Below are positions 24,328 through 33,883 of a stretch of 64,000 nucleotides of DNA, in pieces. How positions within the stretch are numbered: the first letter of the stretch is position 1; the number at the start of each line of letters is the position of its first letter. The stretch covers positions 1 through 64,000 of the forward strand of contig NZ_JACBFS010000008.1 of assembly GCF_022138605.1 (NCBI RefSeq). The letters are read 5' to 3'. The notes under the pieces were generated by a model. The model was not told the origin of the DNA. It saw nothing but the letters and a program-made list of their open reading frames with translations, and searched no databases. The DNA is from Xanthobacter sp. NM-25 (lineage in GTDB: Bacteria; Pseudomonadota; Alphaproteobacteria; Rhizobiales; Xanthobacteraceae). Position numbers and translations under genes: made by a program.

Positions 24328-24386
24328 AATCCTGGCATTCGCGACGCTTATTAACAAGCCGGGAAAAATGGATATATTTATTAGCA

Positions 24387-25307
24387 ATGCAGATGAATAT
24401 GAACCTGCGCCAATTGCGCGCCTTCGTGGCCGTGGCCCAGACCGGTAGTTTCAGCCGGGCGGCGCGGAGCCTCGGCCTGTCGCAATCGGCCCTCAGCCAG
24501 GCGGTGCAGCAACTGGAGGGGGACCTCGGCCTGCGGCTCCTGGACCGCACCACCCGCAGTGTGCAGCTGAGCGCCGCCGGGCGGGACTTCCTGCCCGGCA
24601 TCCAGCGGGTGCTGGCCGATCTCGATCACCAATTGCAGGACTTGAAGGACCTCAAGGAGCATCGGCGCGGCCAGGTGTCGGTCACCTGCGTGCCCTCGGT
24701 GGCGCTGCGGCTGCTGCCGTCGGTGCTGGCCCAGTTCCAGGCGGCGCACCCCATGGTGAGCGTCACCGTGAAGGAGGCGCCGCGACACCAGATCATCGCG
24801 GGCTTGCGCAGCGGCGATGCGGAACTGGGCGTCGCCAACGTGCCGGGGGACGACCCCGAGCTCGACAGCAGCTTCCTGCTCACCGACGTGTTCGCCTTGG
24901 TGATGCGCCGCGATCATCCCCTGGCGGACAGGGGGGAAGTCACCTGGGCTGAGGCCTCGGCCGCCGGGGTGGTGGCCATGGCGCCCGGCACCGGCATCCG
25001 CCTGGAGATGGAGCGCGGCCTGCCGGTTGCGACCGCCCCGCACCATGAGGCGGAGCATCCGGCCACGCTGCTGGCCATGGTGGAGGCGGGGGTGGGCGTG
25101 GCGCCGCTGCCGAGCCTCGCCTGGCCCCGGCCGGATCACCCGGTGCTCACCTTCCGGCCCCTGGTGGAGCCGCAGGTGGAGCGCCAATTGTTCCTGATCA
25201 AGCGGGCGGGCCGCGATCTCTCGCCGGCGGGGCGCTCCTTCCACCGGGCTATACTGGCCGGCGCGGCGCGGGAGGATTTCCGCAACGTGCGCTCGATCAA
25301 TCCCTGA
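24387..25307 (+). CDS. LysR-family regulator, probably of the rut-like set
   Basis: A 306-residue LysR protein with the DNA-binding domain at residues about 5-64 (MNLRQLRAFVAVAQTGSFSRAARSLGLSQSALSQAVQQLEGDLGLRLLDRTTR). ATG codons at 24387, 24393 and 24399 are all possible starts; none has a clear ribosome site, and the last gives the usual MNLRQLRAF opening. It is divergent from the binding-protein gene with dyads between them, the standard layout for a regulator and its target operon. Confidence 0.9.
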   Translation: MQMNMNLRQLRAFVAVAQTGSFSRAARSLGLSQSALSQAVQQLEGDLGLRLLDRTTRSVQLSAAGRDFLPGIQRVLADLDHQLQDLKDLKEHRRGQVSVTCVPSVALRLLPSVLAQFQAAHPMVSVTVKEAPRHQIIAGLRSGDAELGVANVPGDDPELDSSFLLTDVFALVMRRDHPLADRGEVTWAEASAAGVVAMAPGTGIRLEMERGLPVATAPHHEAEHPATLLAMVEAGVGVAPLPSLAWPRPDHPVLTFRPLVEPQVERQLFLIKRAGRDLSPAGRSFHRAILAGAAREDFRNVRSINP

Positions 25308-25545
25308 GGCGCGCCGGGAGCGTCGTGATATGGGCGGCGCTCTGCCGACGAGCAGACCGAGCGCGGCTCAGTGTCCATCGCCCGACCCCCCGAGCGACGA
25401 TGGACCGCGCCGGTCTGCTCACCGCCCCGACCCGTGCCAATCTCGCAAACCGGCCGGGTCCTCGCTATCTCCCAAACGGGAGACGTTTGCGGGCGCTGGG
25501 TTCCTGAGCGCTGGCGGTGCTTTACGGCCGCTGCGACGGCATATT

Positions 25546-26790
25546 ATGGATGGGGCCCAACCCCCGCCGATCGGTGTCCGGCGGGGCGGTGTTCGGGTGT
25601 GTTGCGCCATAGGGGACGGTGACTTGGATAGTGGCGGACAGCTGCCGAGCGTGAATGACGCGGTCTATCGCATCTATGAAGCCACCCTGCGCCCGGCCCT
25701 ATGGTCCCAGGCGCTTGCCGGTGTCGCCGGCGTGTTCGCGGCCACCGGGGCGCTGCTCTATGTCCGCGAAAGCCAGGGATGGCGGGTGATCGAGCATTCC
25801 CCGGAGCTCGCGGAAGCGGTGCAGCTTTATCGGTCGGAACGCTGGTGGGAGCACAATCCCTGGCTCAATGCGGCGGTGGAGCTGCCGTTCACGGTGGGCG
25901 ACGTCTATTGCGACCACGATGTGATCGCCGACACGACGCTGGAGAGCGCCCCCTTCTATACGGATTTTCTGCCGCGAGTCGGCCTCGGCTGGCAGATGGT
26001 GGCGGTCATCCATTCCGAGCTGGGCGCCCCGGCGGGGCTGGTGGTCCAGCGGGCCAAGGCGGCCGGGCCGTTCGATCGCCCGGCCATGGATCGGCTCGGA
26101 TCGCTGTCTCATCACGTGGAGCAATCCCTGCGCATCTCCTCGCGGCTCGCCACCTCGGAGACAGTGAGCCAATCCCTCGGCACCGCTCTGGACTCCATGG
26201 ACCGGGCCGCTTTCATTCTGGATGACCAGCAGCGCCCGGTGCTGATGAACCGCCCGGCGCAAGACCTGGTGGGGCGCTATTTCACCAGCGACGGCGGGCC
26301 GCTGCAGCCGGCCTCCTCCGACGAGCACGCGGCGTTTGCCGCCACCGTGCGCGAAGCCCATGTGGCCCATGGGGGGGCAGGTGCGGGCGTGGGTGGAGGT
26401 TCGGGTGTGGGCGCAGGCGCGCCGCGGCCGACCACCGTGTCGGACCGCAGCGGCACCAGCCGCCTGGCGGTGTGGGCAATGCCCGTGGTGGGGGCCTCCA
26501 GCGATCATCTCGGCCTTGCGCGGCCGAAGCCCCATGTGCTGGTGCTGGCGCAGCCCCTGGAGCAGGGGGCGGTGATCGATCCGTCGGTCATTCGCTCCAT
26601 CTTCGGCCTCTCCCTGGGCGAGGCGCGGCTGACATCGCTGCTGTGCGCGGGGCTGAAGGTGAAGCAGGCGGCGGAGCGGCTCGGCATTACCGAGGGCACC
26701 GCGCGGGTGGTGCTGAAGCGCGTTTTCCAGAAGCTGGATGTGCATCGCCAGGCGGAGCTGGTGACCAAGGTATCGGCGCTGCGGCGCTGA
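25546..26790 (+). CDS. LuxR-family transcriptional regulator
   Basis: About 414 residues from the ATG at 25546. The C-terminal helix-turn-helix (IFGLSLGEARLTSLLCAGLKVKQAAERLGITEGTARVVLKRVFQKLDVHRQAELV) is LuxR type. The N-terminal half may be a sensory domain but I do not recognise it. A glycine-rich linker lies at about residues 287-305 (GGAGAGVGGGSGVGAGAP). Start uncertain: TTG at 25624 has AGGGGA before it, and GTG at 25651 begins the first well-formed sequence. It converges with the sulfatase gene. Not clearly linked to any neighbour. Confidence 0.8.
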   Translation: MDGAQPPPIGVRRGGVRVCCAIGDGDLDSGGQLPSVNDAVYRIYEATLRPALWSQALAGVAGVFAATGALLYVRESQGWRVIEHSPELAEAVQLYRSERWWEHNPWLNAAVELPFTVGDVYCDHDVIADTTLESAPFYTDFLPRVGLGWQMVAVIHSELGAPAGLVVQRAKAAGPFDRPAMDRLGSLSHHVEQSLRISSRLATSETVSQSLGTALDSMDRAAFILDDQQRPVLMNRPAQDLVGRYFTSDGGPLQPASSDEHAAFAATVREAHVAHGGAGAGVGGGSGVGAGAPRPTTVSDRSGTSRLAVWAMPVVGASSDHLGLARPKPHVLVLAQPLEQGAVIDPSVIRSIFGLSLGEARLTSLLCAGLKVKQAAERLGITEGTARVVLKRVFQKLDVHRQAELVTKVSALRR

Positions 26791-26813
26791 CACCACAGGC
26801 CTGCCAAACGCAA

Positions 26814-26841
26814 GGCAGCCGGCCCTGGTGGGCCGGCTGCC
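26814..26841. terminator. Hairpin between convergent LuxR and sulfatase genes
   Basis: A perfect 12-base stem (26814-26825 with 26830-26841) and a 4-base loop lie between stops at 26790 and 26866. It probably works for both directions. No T-run. Confidence 0.6.
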
Positions 26842-26865
26842 GCAGATGGTGAGCCTCGCGGGGGA

Positions 26866-28500
26866 TCAGTTGCCCGTGGGCAGGCCGATGCTGAAGCCCT
26901 GGCCTTTCAGCTGCTCGCGCACGTTCTGGAACATCTCATAGCGCGAGATGGTGATGGGGCCGGTGTAGACCTCGCTCTGCAGCTTGCGCGGCGGATAGGC
27001 GATGTAGGTCTTCATCAGCTCGGCCACGGCCTTGTTGATGGACACCAGCGCCCAGGTCCGCTCGGTGAAGTTGTTCATGAAGATGTCGTAGCGCTCCTGC
27101 GGGTCCTGGCGCAGATCGAAGACCTGCGGCACGGTCGCCACATACTTCTCTTCACCCTTCCAGCCCTTGTTGGTGTCGACAGCAAGACCGCCGGTGGGGG
27201 CGCCGTCATCACCACGCAGGTTGAACACCGCCTTGAGGTGGCCGAGGCGCGCGGCGCCGGGGGTCAGCTCGTTCTCGGTGAAGTAGAACCAGGAGTTGCG
27301 GGTGGGCTCGCCCTTGCCGGTCCACACCGGGGTCATGTCGAAGCTGTCGAAGATGATCGGCTTGCCGTCGCGATCCTCCTTGGGCAGCTCCTTGAGGCCG
27401 GCGGCGGTGGCGAAGGTCTTCATGAGATCGAGGCCGCCGACGATCGCCGCGCTCCGGGTGGCGGGCTTCACGTGGCCGGGCCAGCGCACGATGGCCGGGA
27501 CACGGCTACCGCCCTCGCGGTCCGTCCCCTTGGTGCCGCGGAAGGGCGTGTATCCCGAGTCGGGGTAAACATCCTGCCAGGCGCCATTGTCCACCGTGTA
27601 GAACACGATGGTGTTCTCGCTCAGCCCAAGCTCATCGAGCTTCTTGAGCACGCGGCCGATGCGGGTGTCGAGCTCCAGCACCGAGTCGGAATACTTGCTC
27701 TTGGACGGGGACTTATGAATGAACTCCGGGGCCGGCATGTTCGGCTGGTGGTTCTTCATGAAGTTGACGTTGATGAAGAAGGGCTTCTTGGTCTTGGCCG
27801 CATCGTCGAGGAACTCGAGCGCCGCCTTCTCCACATACTCATCGAGGAACGGAATGCCGACCACGCCCTTTTCCGGCGTGTTCACATATTCGCCGTTGAC
27901 GGAGAAGTCCTGCTTGGGGGCCTCGCCCGCCTTGCCCGAAAGGGCGCCCTTGGTGACCCGCTGGAACATGGCCCGATCCTCGGGGCTCATGTCGGGGAAC
28001 CAGTTGGGATCGCCGTAGGTGTAGGCGTTCAGGTGGTAGAGGAAGGTGTACTTCATCACGTCATAGCCCTGGGCGTTGGGCAGCGCGTAATCGGCTTCGC
28101 CCAGGTGCCACTTGCCGGTGAAGTAAGTGTTGTAGCCGGCCTGCTTCAGCACCGAGGCCAGGGTCCACTCCGCGTGCGGCAGGCCGCCGCCCTGGCCCTG
28201 GAAGGCCACGGTGGTCATGCCGGAGCGGTTCGGGATGCGGCCGGTCTGCATGGCCGCGCGGCCGGGGGTGCAGCTGGGCTGGCCATAGAAGGAGGTGAAC
28301 AGCATACCTTCGCTGGCGAGGGCATCGAGGTTCGGGGTCGGCATGCCGCGCTCTTCGCCGCCGAGATAGGCCCCGAGATCGCCGTAGCCGGTATCGTCCG
28401 AAACGATCAGGAGAATGTTGGGTTGCTTGGGGTCAGTCTGGGCGAGGCCCGGGCTGCTGAATGCTGCCGCGACCAGGGTCGCGAGCACGAGGCGCTTCAT
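26866..28500 (-). CDS. Exported arylsulfatase (formylglycine sulfatase family)
   Basis: A 544-residue enzyme from the ATG at 28500, preceded by AGGAG. Residues 1-20 are a signal peptide (MKRLVLATLVAAAFSSPGLA). Metal-binding D35-D36 lie in ILLIVSDDTGYGDLG, and the formylglycine motif is C77-T-P-G-R81 (QPSCTPGRAAMQTGR), so the cysteine type needs a formylglycine-generating enzyme. It would release sulfate from sulfate esters in the periplasm. A longer frame running on to 28815 is rejected since it adds sequence with no likeness. It is divergent from the AraC gene at 28846, probably its regulator. Confidence 0.9.
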   Translation of the reverse strand: MKRLVLATLVAAAFSSPGLAQTDPKQPNILLIVSDDTGYGDLGAYLGGEERGMPTPNLDALASEGMLFTSFYGQPSCTPGRAAMQTGRIPNRSGMTTVAFQGQGGGLPHAEWTLASVLKQAGYNTYFTGKWHLGEADYALPNAQGYDVMKYTFLYHLNAYTYGDPNWFPDMSPEDRAMFQRVTKGALSGKAGEAPKQDFSVNGEYVNTPEKGVVGIPFLDEYVEKAALEFLDDAAKTKKPFFINVNFMKNHQPNMPAPEFIHKSPSKSKYSDSVLELDTRIGRVLKKLDELGLSENTIVFYTVDNGAWQDVYPDSGYTPFRGTKGTDREGGSRVPAIVRWPGHVKPATRSAAIVGGLDLMKTFATAAGLKELPKEDRDGKPIIFDSFDMTPVWTGKGEPTRNSWFYFTENELTPGAARLGHLKAVFNLRGDDGAPTGGLAVDTNKGWKGEEKYVATVPQVFDLRQDPQERYDIFMNNFTERTWALVSINKAVAELMKTYIAYPPRKLQSEVYTGPITISRYEMFQNVREQLKGQGFSIGLPTGN

Positions 28501-28845
28501 CTTCGTCACTCCTTGTGGGGCTCGCCCGGCCCGGGGGTGGGCACGGGCGCTGCTCATGACGCGCTGATGAAATCCGTCGCTGCCGTTGCGATCGCGGCGG
28601 AAAATCTGGCAGCACGTATGTCCGAGTCTTGGCGCTGCAGAACATCGCGTTTGGGCGCGAAAAAAAGCTCCGGAGTTAGGTCCTTGCGATCGACGCCGAG
28701 AGCTTGCCAATGTCGTGCAACTTCTGCAACTCGGTCTCCGGAGAAAAAGGCTAGCCATGATGATCGCTTGCGCGGGGCTGCAGAATGAGCAACATGATGC
28801 GCTTTCGCTTGTCATTTGACGTCAATCTCAAGGGCTAATAGGGCC
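28501..28845. other. Divergent intergenic region, sulfatase and AraC genes
   Basis: 345 bases without a gene. A perfect palindrome TTGACGTCAA lies at 28816-28825, 20 bases before the AraC start, and may be an autoregulatory site. Nothing else firm is seen. Confidence 0.4.
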
Positions 28846-29898
28846 ATGCGCCTGTCTGTCATCCCCATCGTGCGCGCCGGCGGCTTCGGGGCTCTGCCGC
28901 AGCTGCTGGAAGAGCGGGCGGGGGAGAAAACCATGCTCGATGTGTTCGAGCGTGAAAGCCTGCCGATTGCCCTGCGGGATGCGCCGACAACGCCTATTCC
29001 GCTGCTTTCTATGATGAATCTGTTCACCCGCAGCGGTCGGCAGTTGGGCCAGCGCACGCTGGGTCTCGATGTGGGGGCGCAGATGACCCACCGGGCCTAC
29101 GGGCTGTGGGTCGAGTATTGCACGCAGGCGCCGACCCTGGGCGAGGCGCTGCAGCGGGTGGTCACCCACTGCTGGGCGCATGTCAGCGGCGGGGTGATGG
29201 AGCTTGCGGTGGAGCGGAATCGGCGGGTGCTGCGCTTCGTGGTGCCGGACCTCGGGGTGTCGCGCATCCAGCATGCCGATCACCTGGTGCCGCCGATGAT
29301 CATGATGATGCGGCACTATCTGGGTAAGGACTGGCTGCCCGACTGGGTGGAGATCAACTATCCGCGGGATCCCGATGCGGCGCTCATGGAGGACTGGCTG
29401 CAGGTGCCGGTGCATTTCGGCGGGCGCGGATCGGGTATCGCGTTCGGCGCCGATGTGCTCTCCCGGAGCCGGGATCGGCGCGTGCCGCTGGGATGCCGGG
29501 TGCTCACCCTCCGCGACGTGGCCGCCGACATCGCCTTGAAGGATGCGCCGGAGCCGGCGCGGGCGCTGTCTGCGGCCATCGCCTTGCGGCTGCTCGATGG
29601 GCGCTGCGACATCGACGGCGCCGCCCAGTTGGTGGGCCTCAGTGTGCAGGGGCTGCAGCGCCGCCTGCGAAACAAGGGGTTCAATTACCGCGAGATCCTC
29701 GATTCGGTGCGCCACGAGCGGGCGGTGGCGCTGCTGACGGAAACCGATCTGCCGGTGCTGGAGATCGCCCTGGGTCTTGGTTACGAGGACCACAGCAACT
29801 TCACGCTGGCCTTCAGCCGCTGGACCGGCATGTCCCCCTCGGCCTTCCGGCGTATGCTGGTTGCCCGCTCGCTCGCCGGCCAACCCCTGGAGGCCTGA
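28846..29898 (+). CDS. AraC-family transcriptional regulator
   Basis: A 350-residue regulator of the group with an N-terminal arabinose-binding-like domain (LPQLLEERAG..., residues about 15-200) and a C-terminal AraC helix-turn-helix pair (QRRLRNKGFNYREILDSVRHERAVALLTETDLPVLEIALGLGYEDHSNFTLAFSRWTGMSPSAFRR). The start at 28846 is an ATG giving MRLSVIPIVRAGG, more typical than the frame's first codon 30 bases earlier. It is divergent from the arylsulfatase and presumably activates it in response to a sulfate ester or a related compound. Confidence 0.88.
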   Translation: MRLSVIPIVRAGGFGALPQLLEERAGEKTMLDVFERESLPIALRDAPTTPIPLLSMMNLFTRSGRQLGQRTLGLDVGAQMTHRAYGLWVEYCTQAPTLGEALQRVVTHCWAHVSGGVMELAVERNRRVLRFVVPDLGVSRIQHADHLVPPMIMMMRHYLGKDWLPDWVEINYPRDPDAALMEDWLQVPVHFGGRGSGIAFGADVLSRSRDRRVPLGCRVLTLRDVAADIALKDAPEPARALSAAIALRLLDGRCDIDGAAQLVGLSVQGLQRRLRNKGFNYREILDSVRHERAVALLTETDLPVLEIALGLGYEDHSNFTLAFSRWTGMSPSAFRRMLVARSLAGQPLEA

Positions 29899-29926
29899 GG
29901 CCTGGCAGCCAACTCGTCCGGCCTGC

Positions 29927-30826
29927 TCACGCCAGGGCTTGCCTCATGCGTTGTTCCAGCCAGTCGATGAACACTTTCAGCCGCGCCGACAGGTGCTGGC
30001 GGTGCGGATAGAGCAGGGCCATGGGCATGGGCGCGGCGCGAAAGCGCGGGAGCACCTCAACCAGTTCGCCCTCTGCCAGGTGGTGGCGCACGTCGTAGGC
30101 TGGAATCTGAATGAGCCCCAATCCGGCCAGACAGCAGGCGATGGAGGCTTCGGCGCTGTTCACGCTCACCCGCGCGGGCAGCTGCAAGGTGTGAAAACCA
30201 TCGGCATCTTCCCATTCCCAGTCGGCCACGCGGCCGGTGGAGGGGGACGTGTAATTGACGGCGAGGTGCTGGGGGAGGTCCGATGGCATTTGCGGGGTGC
30301 CATGAGAGGCGAGGTAGGCCGGGCTCGCCACATTGATCAGCGCCAGCTCGCCCAGGGGGCGGGCGATGAGCCCGGAATCGGTGAGCGGCCCCACCCGCAA
30401 CGCGCAGTCGACACTGTCGGCGATGAGGTCGATGGCGCGGTCGCTCACGCCGAGGTCGATCTGGATGCCGGGATAGCGCGCGAGAAAGGCCGGCAAAGCG
30501 GGGGCGACGATGAGCCGGCCGATGCGGCCCGGCACATCCACCTTGAGCTTGCCCGTCGGCTGCCCCGGGTTGTGGCGGAACAGCCCTTCGGCCTCCTCGA
30601 CATCGGCCACCAGGCGCTGGCAGCGTTCATAGAAAGCGGACCCGTCGTGGGTGGGAGAGACTTTTCGGGTGGTGCGGTTGAGCAGGCGTACGCCCACGCG
30701 GTTCTCCAGCTCCTGCACCGCCGCCGAGACGGACGAGCGCGGCAGGCCCAGGCTGTCGGCTGCCCGCGTGAAGCTCGCGCATTCCACCACGCGACCGAAA
30801 ATGCGGAACAGCTCGATGCGATCCAT
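29927..30826 (-). CDS. LysR-family regulator, probably of the adjacent SDR gene
   Basis: A 299-residue LysR protein of the type starting MDRIELFRIFGRVVECASFTRAADSLGLPRSSVSAAVQELENRVGVRLLNRTTRKV, a subgroup often found divergent from short-chain dehydrogenases. The effector-binding domain follows from residue about 90. It is convergent with the AraC gene and divergent from the SDR gene at 30962, its likely target. Confidence 0.9.
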   Translation of the reverse strand: MDRIELFRIFGRVVECASFTRAADSLGLPRSSVSAAVQELENRVGVRLLNRTTRKVSPTHDGSAFYERCQRLVADVEEAEGLFRHNPGQPTGKLKVDVPGRIGRLIVAPALPAFLARYPGIQIDLGVSDRAIDLIADSVDCALRVGPLTDSGLIARPLGELALINVASPAYLASHGTPQMPSDLPQHLAVNYTSPSTGRVADWEWEDADGFHTLQLPARVSVNSAEASIACCLAGLGLIQIPAYDVRHHLAEGELVEVLPRFRAAPMPMALLYPHRQHLSARLKVFIDWLEQRMRQALA

Positions 30827-30961
30827 GGTGCCCCTTATTGTTCGTATTTTCTAACAAGTGTGGTCACTAGTGCGGAGTTTATCTGAGAAATGTAGACGAT
30901 AGCCTGCCATGGACAAAGCGATCCCGCGGGGTGGTCGCTGGGCACCAGAAGGGATCGGGCC

Positions 30962-31735
30962 ATGGTTGATCATTCCATCACGGGCAAGACGGCTCTTGTG
31001 ACGGGCGGGGCGAAGAACCTTGGCGGGCTGATCGCCCTCGATCTCGCCGCCCACGGCGCCAAGGCGGTGGCGATCCACTACAACAGCGCTGCCGCCAAGC
31101 CGCAGGCGGACGCCACCGTGGCTGCGCTGAAGGTTGCAGGGGCGCAGGCGGTGGCCTTTCAGGCCGATCTCACCACCGCTGGTGCCATGGAGAAGCTGTT
31201 CGCCGATGTGGTCGCTGCCGTGGGCCGCCCGGATATCGCCATCAACACCGTCGGCAAGGTGCTGAAGAAGCCGATCCTGGAGATCAGCGAAGCCGAATAT
31301 GACGAGATGAGCGCGGTGAACGCCAAGGCCGCCTTCTTCTTCCTGAAGGAAGCGGGCCGCCATCTCAACGACAATGGGAAGATCGTCACCCTGGTCACCT
31401 CCCTCCTTGGTGCCTTCACGCCCTTCTATGCGAGCTATGCGGGCACCAAGGCGCCGGTGGAGCATTTCACCCGCGCGGCGTCGAAGGAGTTCGGGGCCCG
31501 CGGCATCTCGGTGACCGCCATCGGTCCCGGGCCCATGGACACGCCCTTCTTCTATCCGGCGGAGGGGGCGGATGCGGTTGCCTACCACAAGACTGCCGCG
31601 GCGCTCTCCGCTGTCTCCAAGACCGGCCTCACCGACATCGAGGACATCGTGCCCTGGATCCGCCTCCTGGTGTCCGACGGCTGGTGGATGACCGGCCAGA
31701 CCATCCTGGTCAACGGCGGCTACACCACCAAGTGA
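30962..31735 (+). CDS. Short-chain dehydrogenase/reductase
   Basis: A 257-residue SDR. The cofactor site is ALVTGGAKNLGGLIAL, and the catalytic residues are in the segment LLGAFTPFYASYAGTKAPVEHF (Y-x-x-x-K present as YAGTK). NTVGKVLKK replaces the more usual NNAG. The substrate is unknown; it is close to 3-oxoacyl-ACP reductase-like enzymes. Divergent from the LysR gene at 29927, 135 bases apart. Confidence 0.88.
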   Translation: MVDHSITGKTALVTGGAKNLGGLIALDLAAHGAKAVAIHYNSAAAKPQADATVAALKVAGAQAVAFQADLTTAGAMEKLFADVVAAVGRPDIAINTVGKVLKKPILEISEAEYDEMSAVNAKAAFFFLKEAGRHLNDNGKIVTLVTSLLGAFTPFYASYAGTKAPVEHFTRAASKEFGARGISVTAIGPGPMDTPFFYPAEGADAVAYHKTAAALSAVSKTGLTDIEDIVPWIRLLVSDGWWMTGQTILVNGGYTTK

Positions 31736-32035
31736 GTGGAATGACCGGTGCCGATGACCGGCATTTGCACCGGCTGGAATCGGCCGGGCGCCGCCCTGTG
31801 CGGTGTCCGGGCGGGTGAGGCGGTGTTGCCGCGCCGCCTTCCCCGCACCCTCCCTCCGCGCCAATCCGTCGATGACACCCGGCGGGCCGGCGTGGGGGAG
31901 GGCCCGTAGCGTGGCCTTCAAGGGCGTGTGACCGCCACAGCCTGAGGGCTATGGAAAACCGGCGTCGCTTGGCGATACTGGCGTGAGACCGCTGTCGTGT
32001 GCCTGTTGCCGCGGTGATTCTGGATGGGATGGGTC
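31736..32035. other. Intergenic region after the SDR gene
   Basis: About 300 bases with no gene. CCGGTGC (31745-31751) and GCACCGG (31767-31773) can pair just past the SDR stop and may form a terminator. The rest shows nothing I can name. Confidence 0.4.
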
Positions 32036-33883
32036 ATGTCCGCCGAAGCTGCCAGCCAAGTTGCGAGCCAAGTTGCGAGCCAAGTTGCGGGCAACATTGC
32101 GAGCGACCTCGCCAACCATGCCGCGGAAGCGGCCAGCCATGGCGGGTTCGATCTTGTTCCCGCGGTGGTGCTGCTGGGGGCGGCGGTGGTGGCGGTGCCG
32201 CTGTTCAAGCGCCTCGGCCTTGGCTCGGTGCTGGGCTATCTCGCCGCCGGCCTCGTCATCGGCCCGTTCGGCCTCGGCCTGTTCTCCAATGCCCAGTCCA
32301 TTCTGCACGTGGCCGAGCTGGGCGTGGTGATGTTCCTGTTCATCATCGGCCTCGAGATGCAGCCCTCGCGCCTGTGGGCCATGCGCGGTGAGATCTTCGG
32401 CCTCGGCCTCGCCCAGGTGCTGGCCTGCATCGCCTTGCTCACCTTGGTGGGGCTGGCGCTGGGCTATCCGGTGCCGCAGAGCTTTGTGGCCGGCACCGGC
32501 TTCGTGCTCACCTCCACCGCCATCGTCATGCAGATGCTGGAGGAGCGGCGCGCCATCGGCCTGCCCAAGGGCCGGCGCATCGTCGCCATTCTGCTCCTGG
32601 AAGATCTCGCCATCGTGCCGCTGCTGGCGCTGGTGGCGTTCCTGGCCCCGGGCGGGGAGAACACCACGCTGGCCGACCGGCTCACCTCGGTGGGCATTGG
32701 CCTCGCCTCCATCCTCGCCCTGGTGCTGGCCGGCCGCTATCTGCTCGATCCCCTATTCCGCCTGCTCGGCAAGGCCAAGGCGCGGGAGGTGATGACGGCG
32801 GCGGCGCTGTTCGTGGTGCTGGGCGCGGCGCTGGCCATGCAGCTCGGCGGCCTCTCCATGGCCATGGGGGCGTTCCTGGCCGGTGTGCTGCTCTCGGAAT
32901 CCTCGTTCCGCCATCAGCTGGAGGCGGATATCGAGCCGTTCCGCGGCATCCTCCTGGGCCTGTTCTTCCTCGGCGTGGGCATGGCCCTTGATCTGGCGGT
33001 GATCGCGCAGAGCTGGCGCCTGATCGCGGTTTCGGTCATCGCCTACATGGTGCTGAAGATGATCGGCATCTATGCCATCGCCCGGCTGTTTCGGGCCTCC
33101 AACCGGGAGGCCATCGAGCGGGCGGTGCTGATGGCTCAGGGCGGCGAATTCGCCTTTGTGCTCTACGCCTCCGCCAGCGCCGTGGGCATCATCGATGCGC
33201 GGGCCAATGCGCTGCTCACCGCCACCATCATCGTCTCCATGGCGCTGACCCCCATCCTGATCGTGCTGCACGATCGGCTGATGCCAAAGCCGGCCCCCTC
33301 CATGGAAGGGGTGGAGGCGGTGGAGGACCTTTCCGCCAGCGTGCTGCTGATCGGCTTCGGCCGGTTCGGGCAGATCGTCAGCCAGCCGCTTTTGGGCAAT
33401 GCCTGCTCGGTCTCCATCATCGAGACCAATACCGACGCCATTCGCGATGCCCGAGACTTCGGCTTCAAGGTCTATTATGGCGACGGCGCCCGCCTCGATA
33501 TCCTGCACGCCGCCGGGGCCGGCACCGCGCGGCTGATCATCATCGCGCTGAACGATCGGGAGGCGAGCCTGAAGGTGGCTGAGCTCGCCAAGGCGGAATT
33601 TCCCCTGGTGCCGGTGCTGGCCCGCGCCGCCGATCGCGAGCACGCCATCGCGCTGATCCACGCCGGGGTGGAGTTCCAGATCCGCGAGACGTTCGAGTCC
33701 GCCTTGATGCTCGGCGAGAAGGCGCTGGAGCTCATGGGGGTCAGCGAGGAGGAACGCACGCATGTGATGGAGGATGTGCGGCGGCGTGATGGGGAGCGGC
33801 TGGCCCTGGAGGAAACCGAGGGCCTTTATGCCGGTCGCGAGCTGATCCATGGCAATGCACCGCATCCGGGAACTCCGGCATGA
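32036..33883 (+). CDS. Kef-type K+/H+ antiporter (CPA2 family with TrkA-N domain)
   Basis: A 615-residue membrane protein: a polar N-terminus, about 12 helices of the CPA2 antiporter fold (residues about 40-415, with LGYLAAGLVIGPFGLGLF and EFAFVLYASASAVGIID), and a C-terminal Rossmann TrkA-N domain (VLLIGFGRFGQIVSQPLLG...) from about residue 435. It is KefB/KefC-like: potassium efflux coupled to proton entry. The start at 32036 (MSAEAASQ) is preferred over 32024. The N-terminus carries a 12-base triplicate giving SQVA three times. The stop overlaps the start of the DUF924 gene. Confidence 0.88.
   Translation: MSAEAASQVASQVASQVAGNIASDLANHAAEAASHGGFDLVPAVVLLGAAVVAVPLFKRLGLGSVLGYLAAGLVIGPFGLGLFSNAQSILHVAELGVVMFLFIIGLEMQPSRLWAMRGEIFGLGLAQVLACIALLTLVGLALGYPVPQSFVAGTGFVLTSTAIVMQMLEERRAIGLPKGRRIVAILLLEDLAIVPLLALVAFLAPGGENTTLADRLTSVGIGLASILALVLAGRYLLDPLFRLLGKAKAREVMTAAALFVVLGAALAMQLGGLSMAMGAFLAGVLLSESSFRHQLEADIEPFRGILLGLFFLGVGMALDLAVIAQSWRLIAVSVIAYMVLKMIGIYAIARLFRASNREAIERAVLMAQGGEFAFVLYASASAVGIIDARANALLTATIIVSMALTPILIVLHDRLMPKPAPSMEGVEAVEDLSASVLLIGFGRFGQIVSQPLLGNACSVSIIETNTDAIRDARDFGFKVYYGDGARLDILHAAGAGTARLIIIALNDREASLKVAELAKAEFPLVPVLARAADREHAIALIHAGVEFQIRETFESALMLGEKALELMGVSEEERTHVMEDVRRRDGERLALEETEGLYAGRELIHGNAPHPGTPA
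32055..32090 (+). repeat. Three tandem copies of a 12-base unit inside the antiporter gene
   Basis: GCCAAGTTGCGA occurs at 32055-32066 and 32067-32078, and with one changed base at 32079-32090. In frame it encodes SQVA repeats in the polar N-terminus. Recent slippage expansion is likely; copy number could vary between strains. Confidence 0.9.

Noticed and set aside
27238..28788. A 516-codon plus-strand frame opposite the arylsulfatase
   Set aside because: The minus strand has a full sulfatase with signal peptide and active-site motif; the plus frame has no recognisable content.
32055..32090. The 12-base tandem units as a CRISPR-like array
   Set aside because: Units are contiguous without spacers and lie in frame within a coding region. 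No CRISPR array is seen anywhere in the window.
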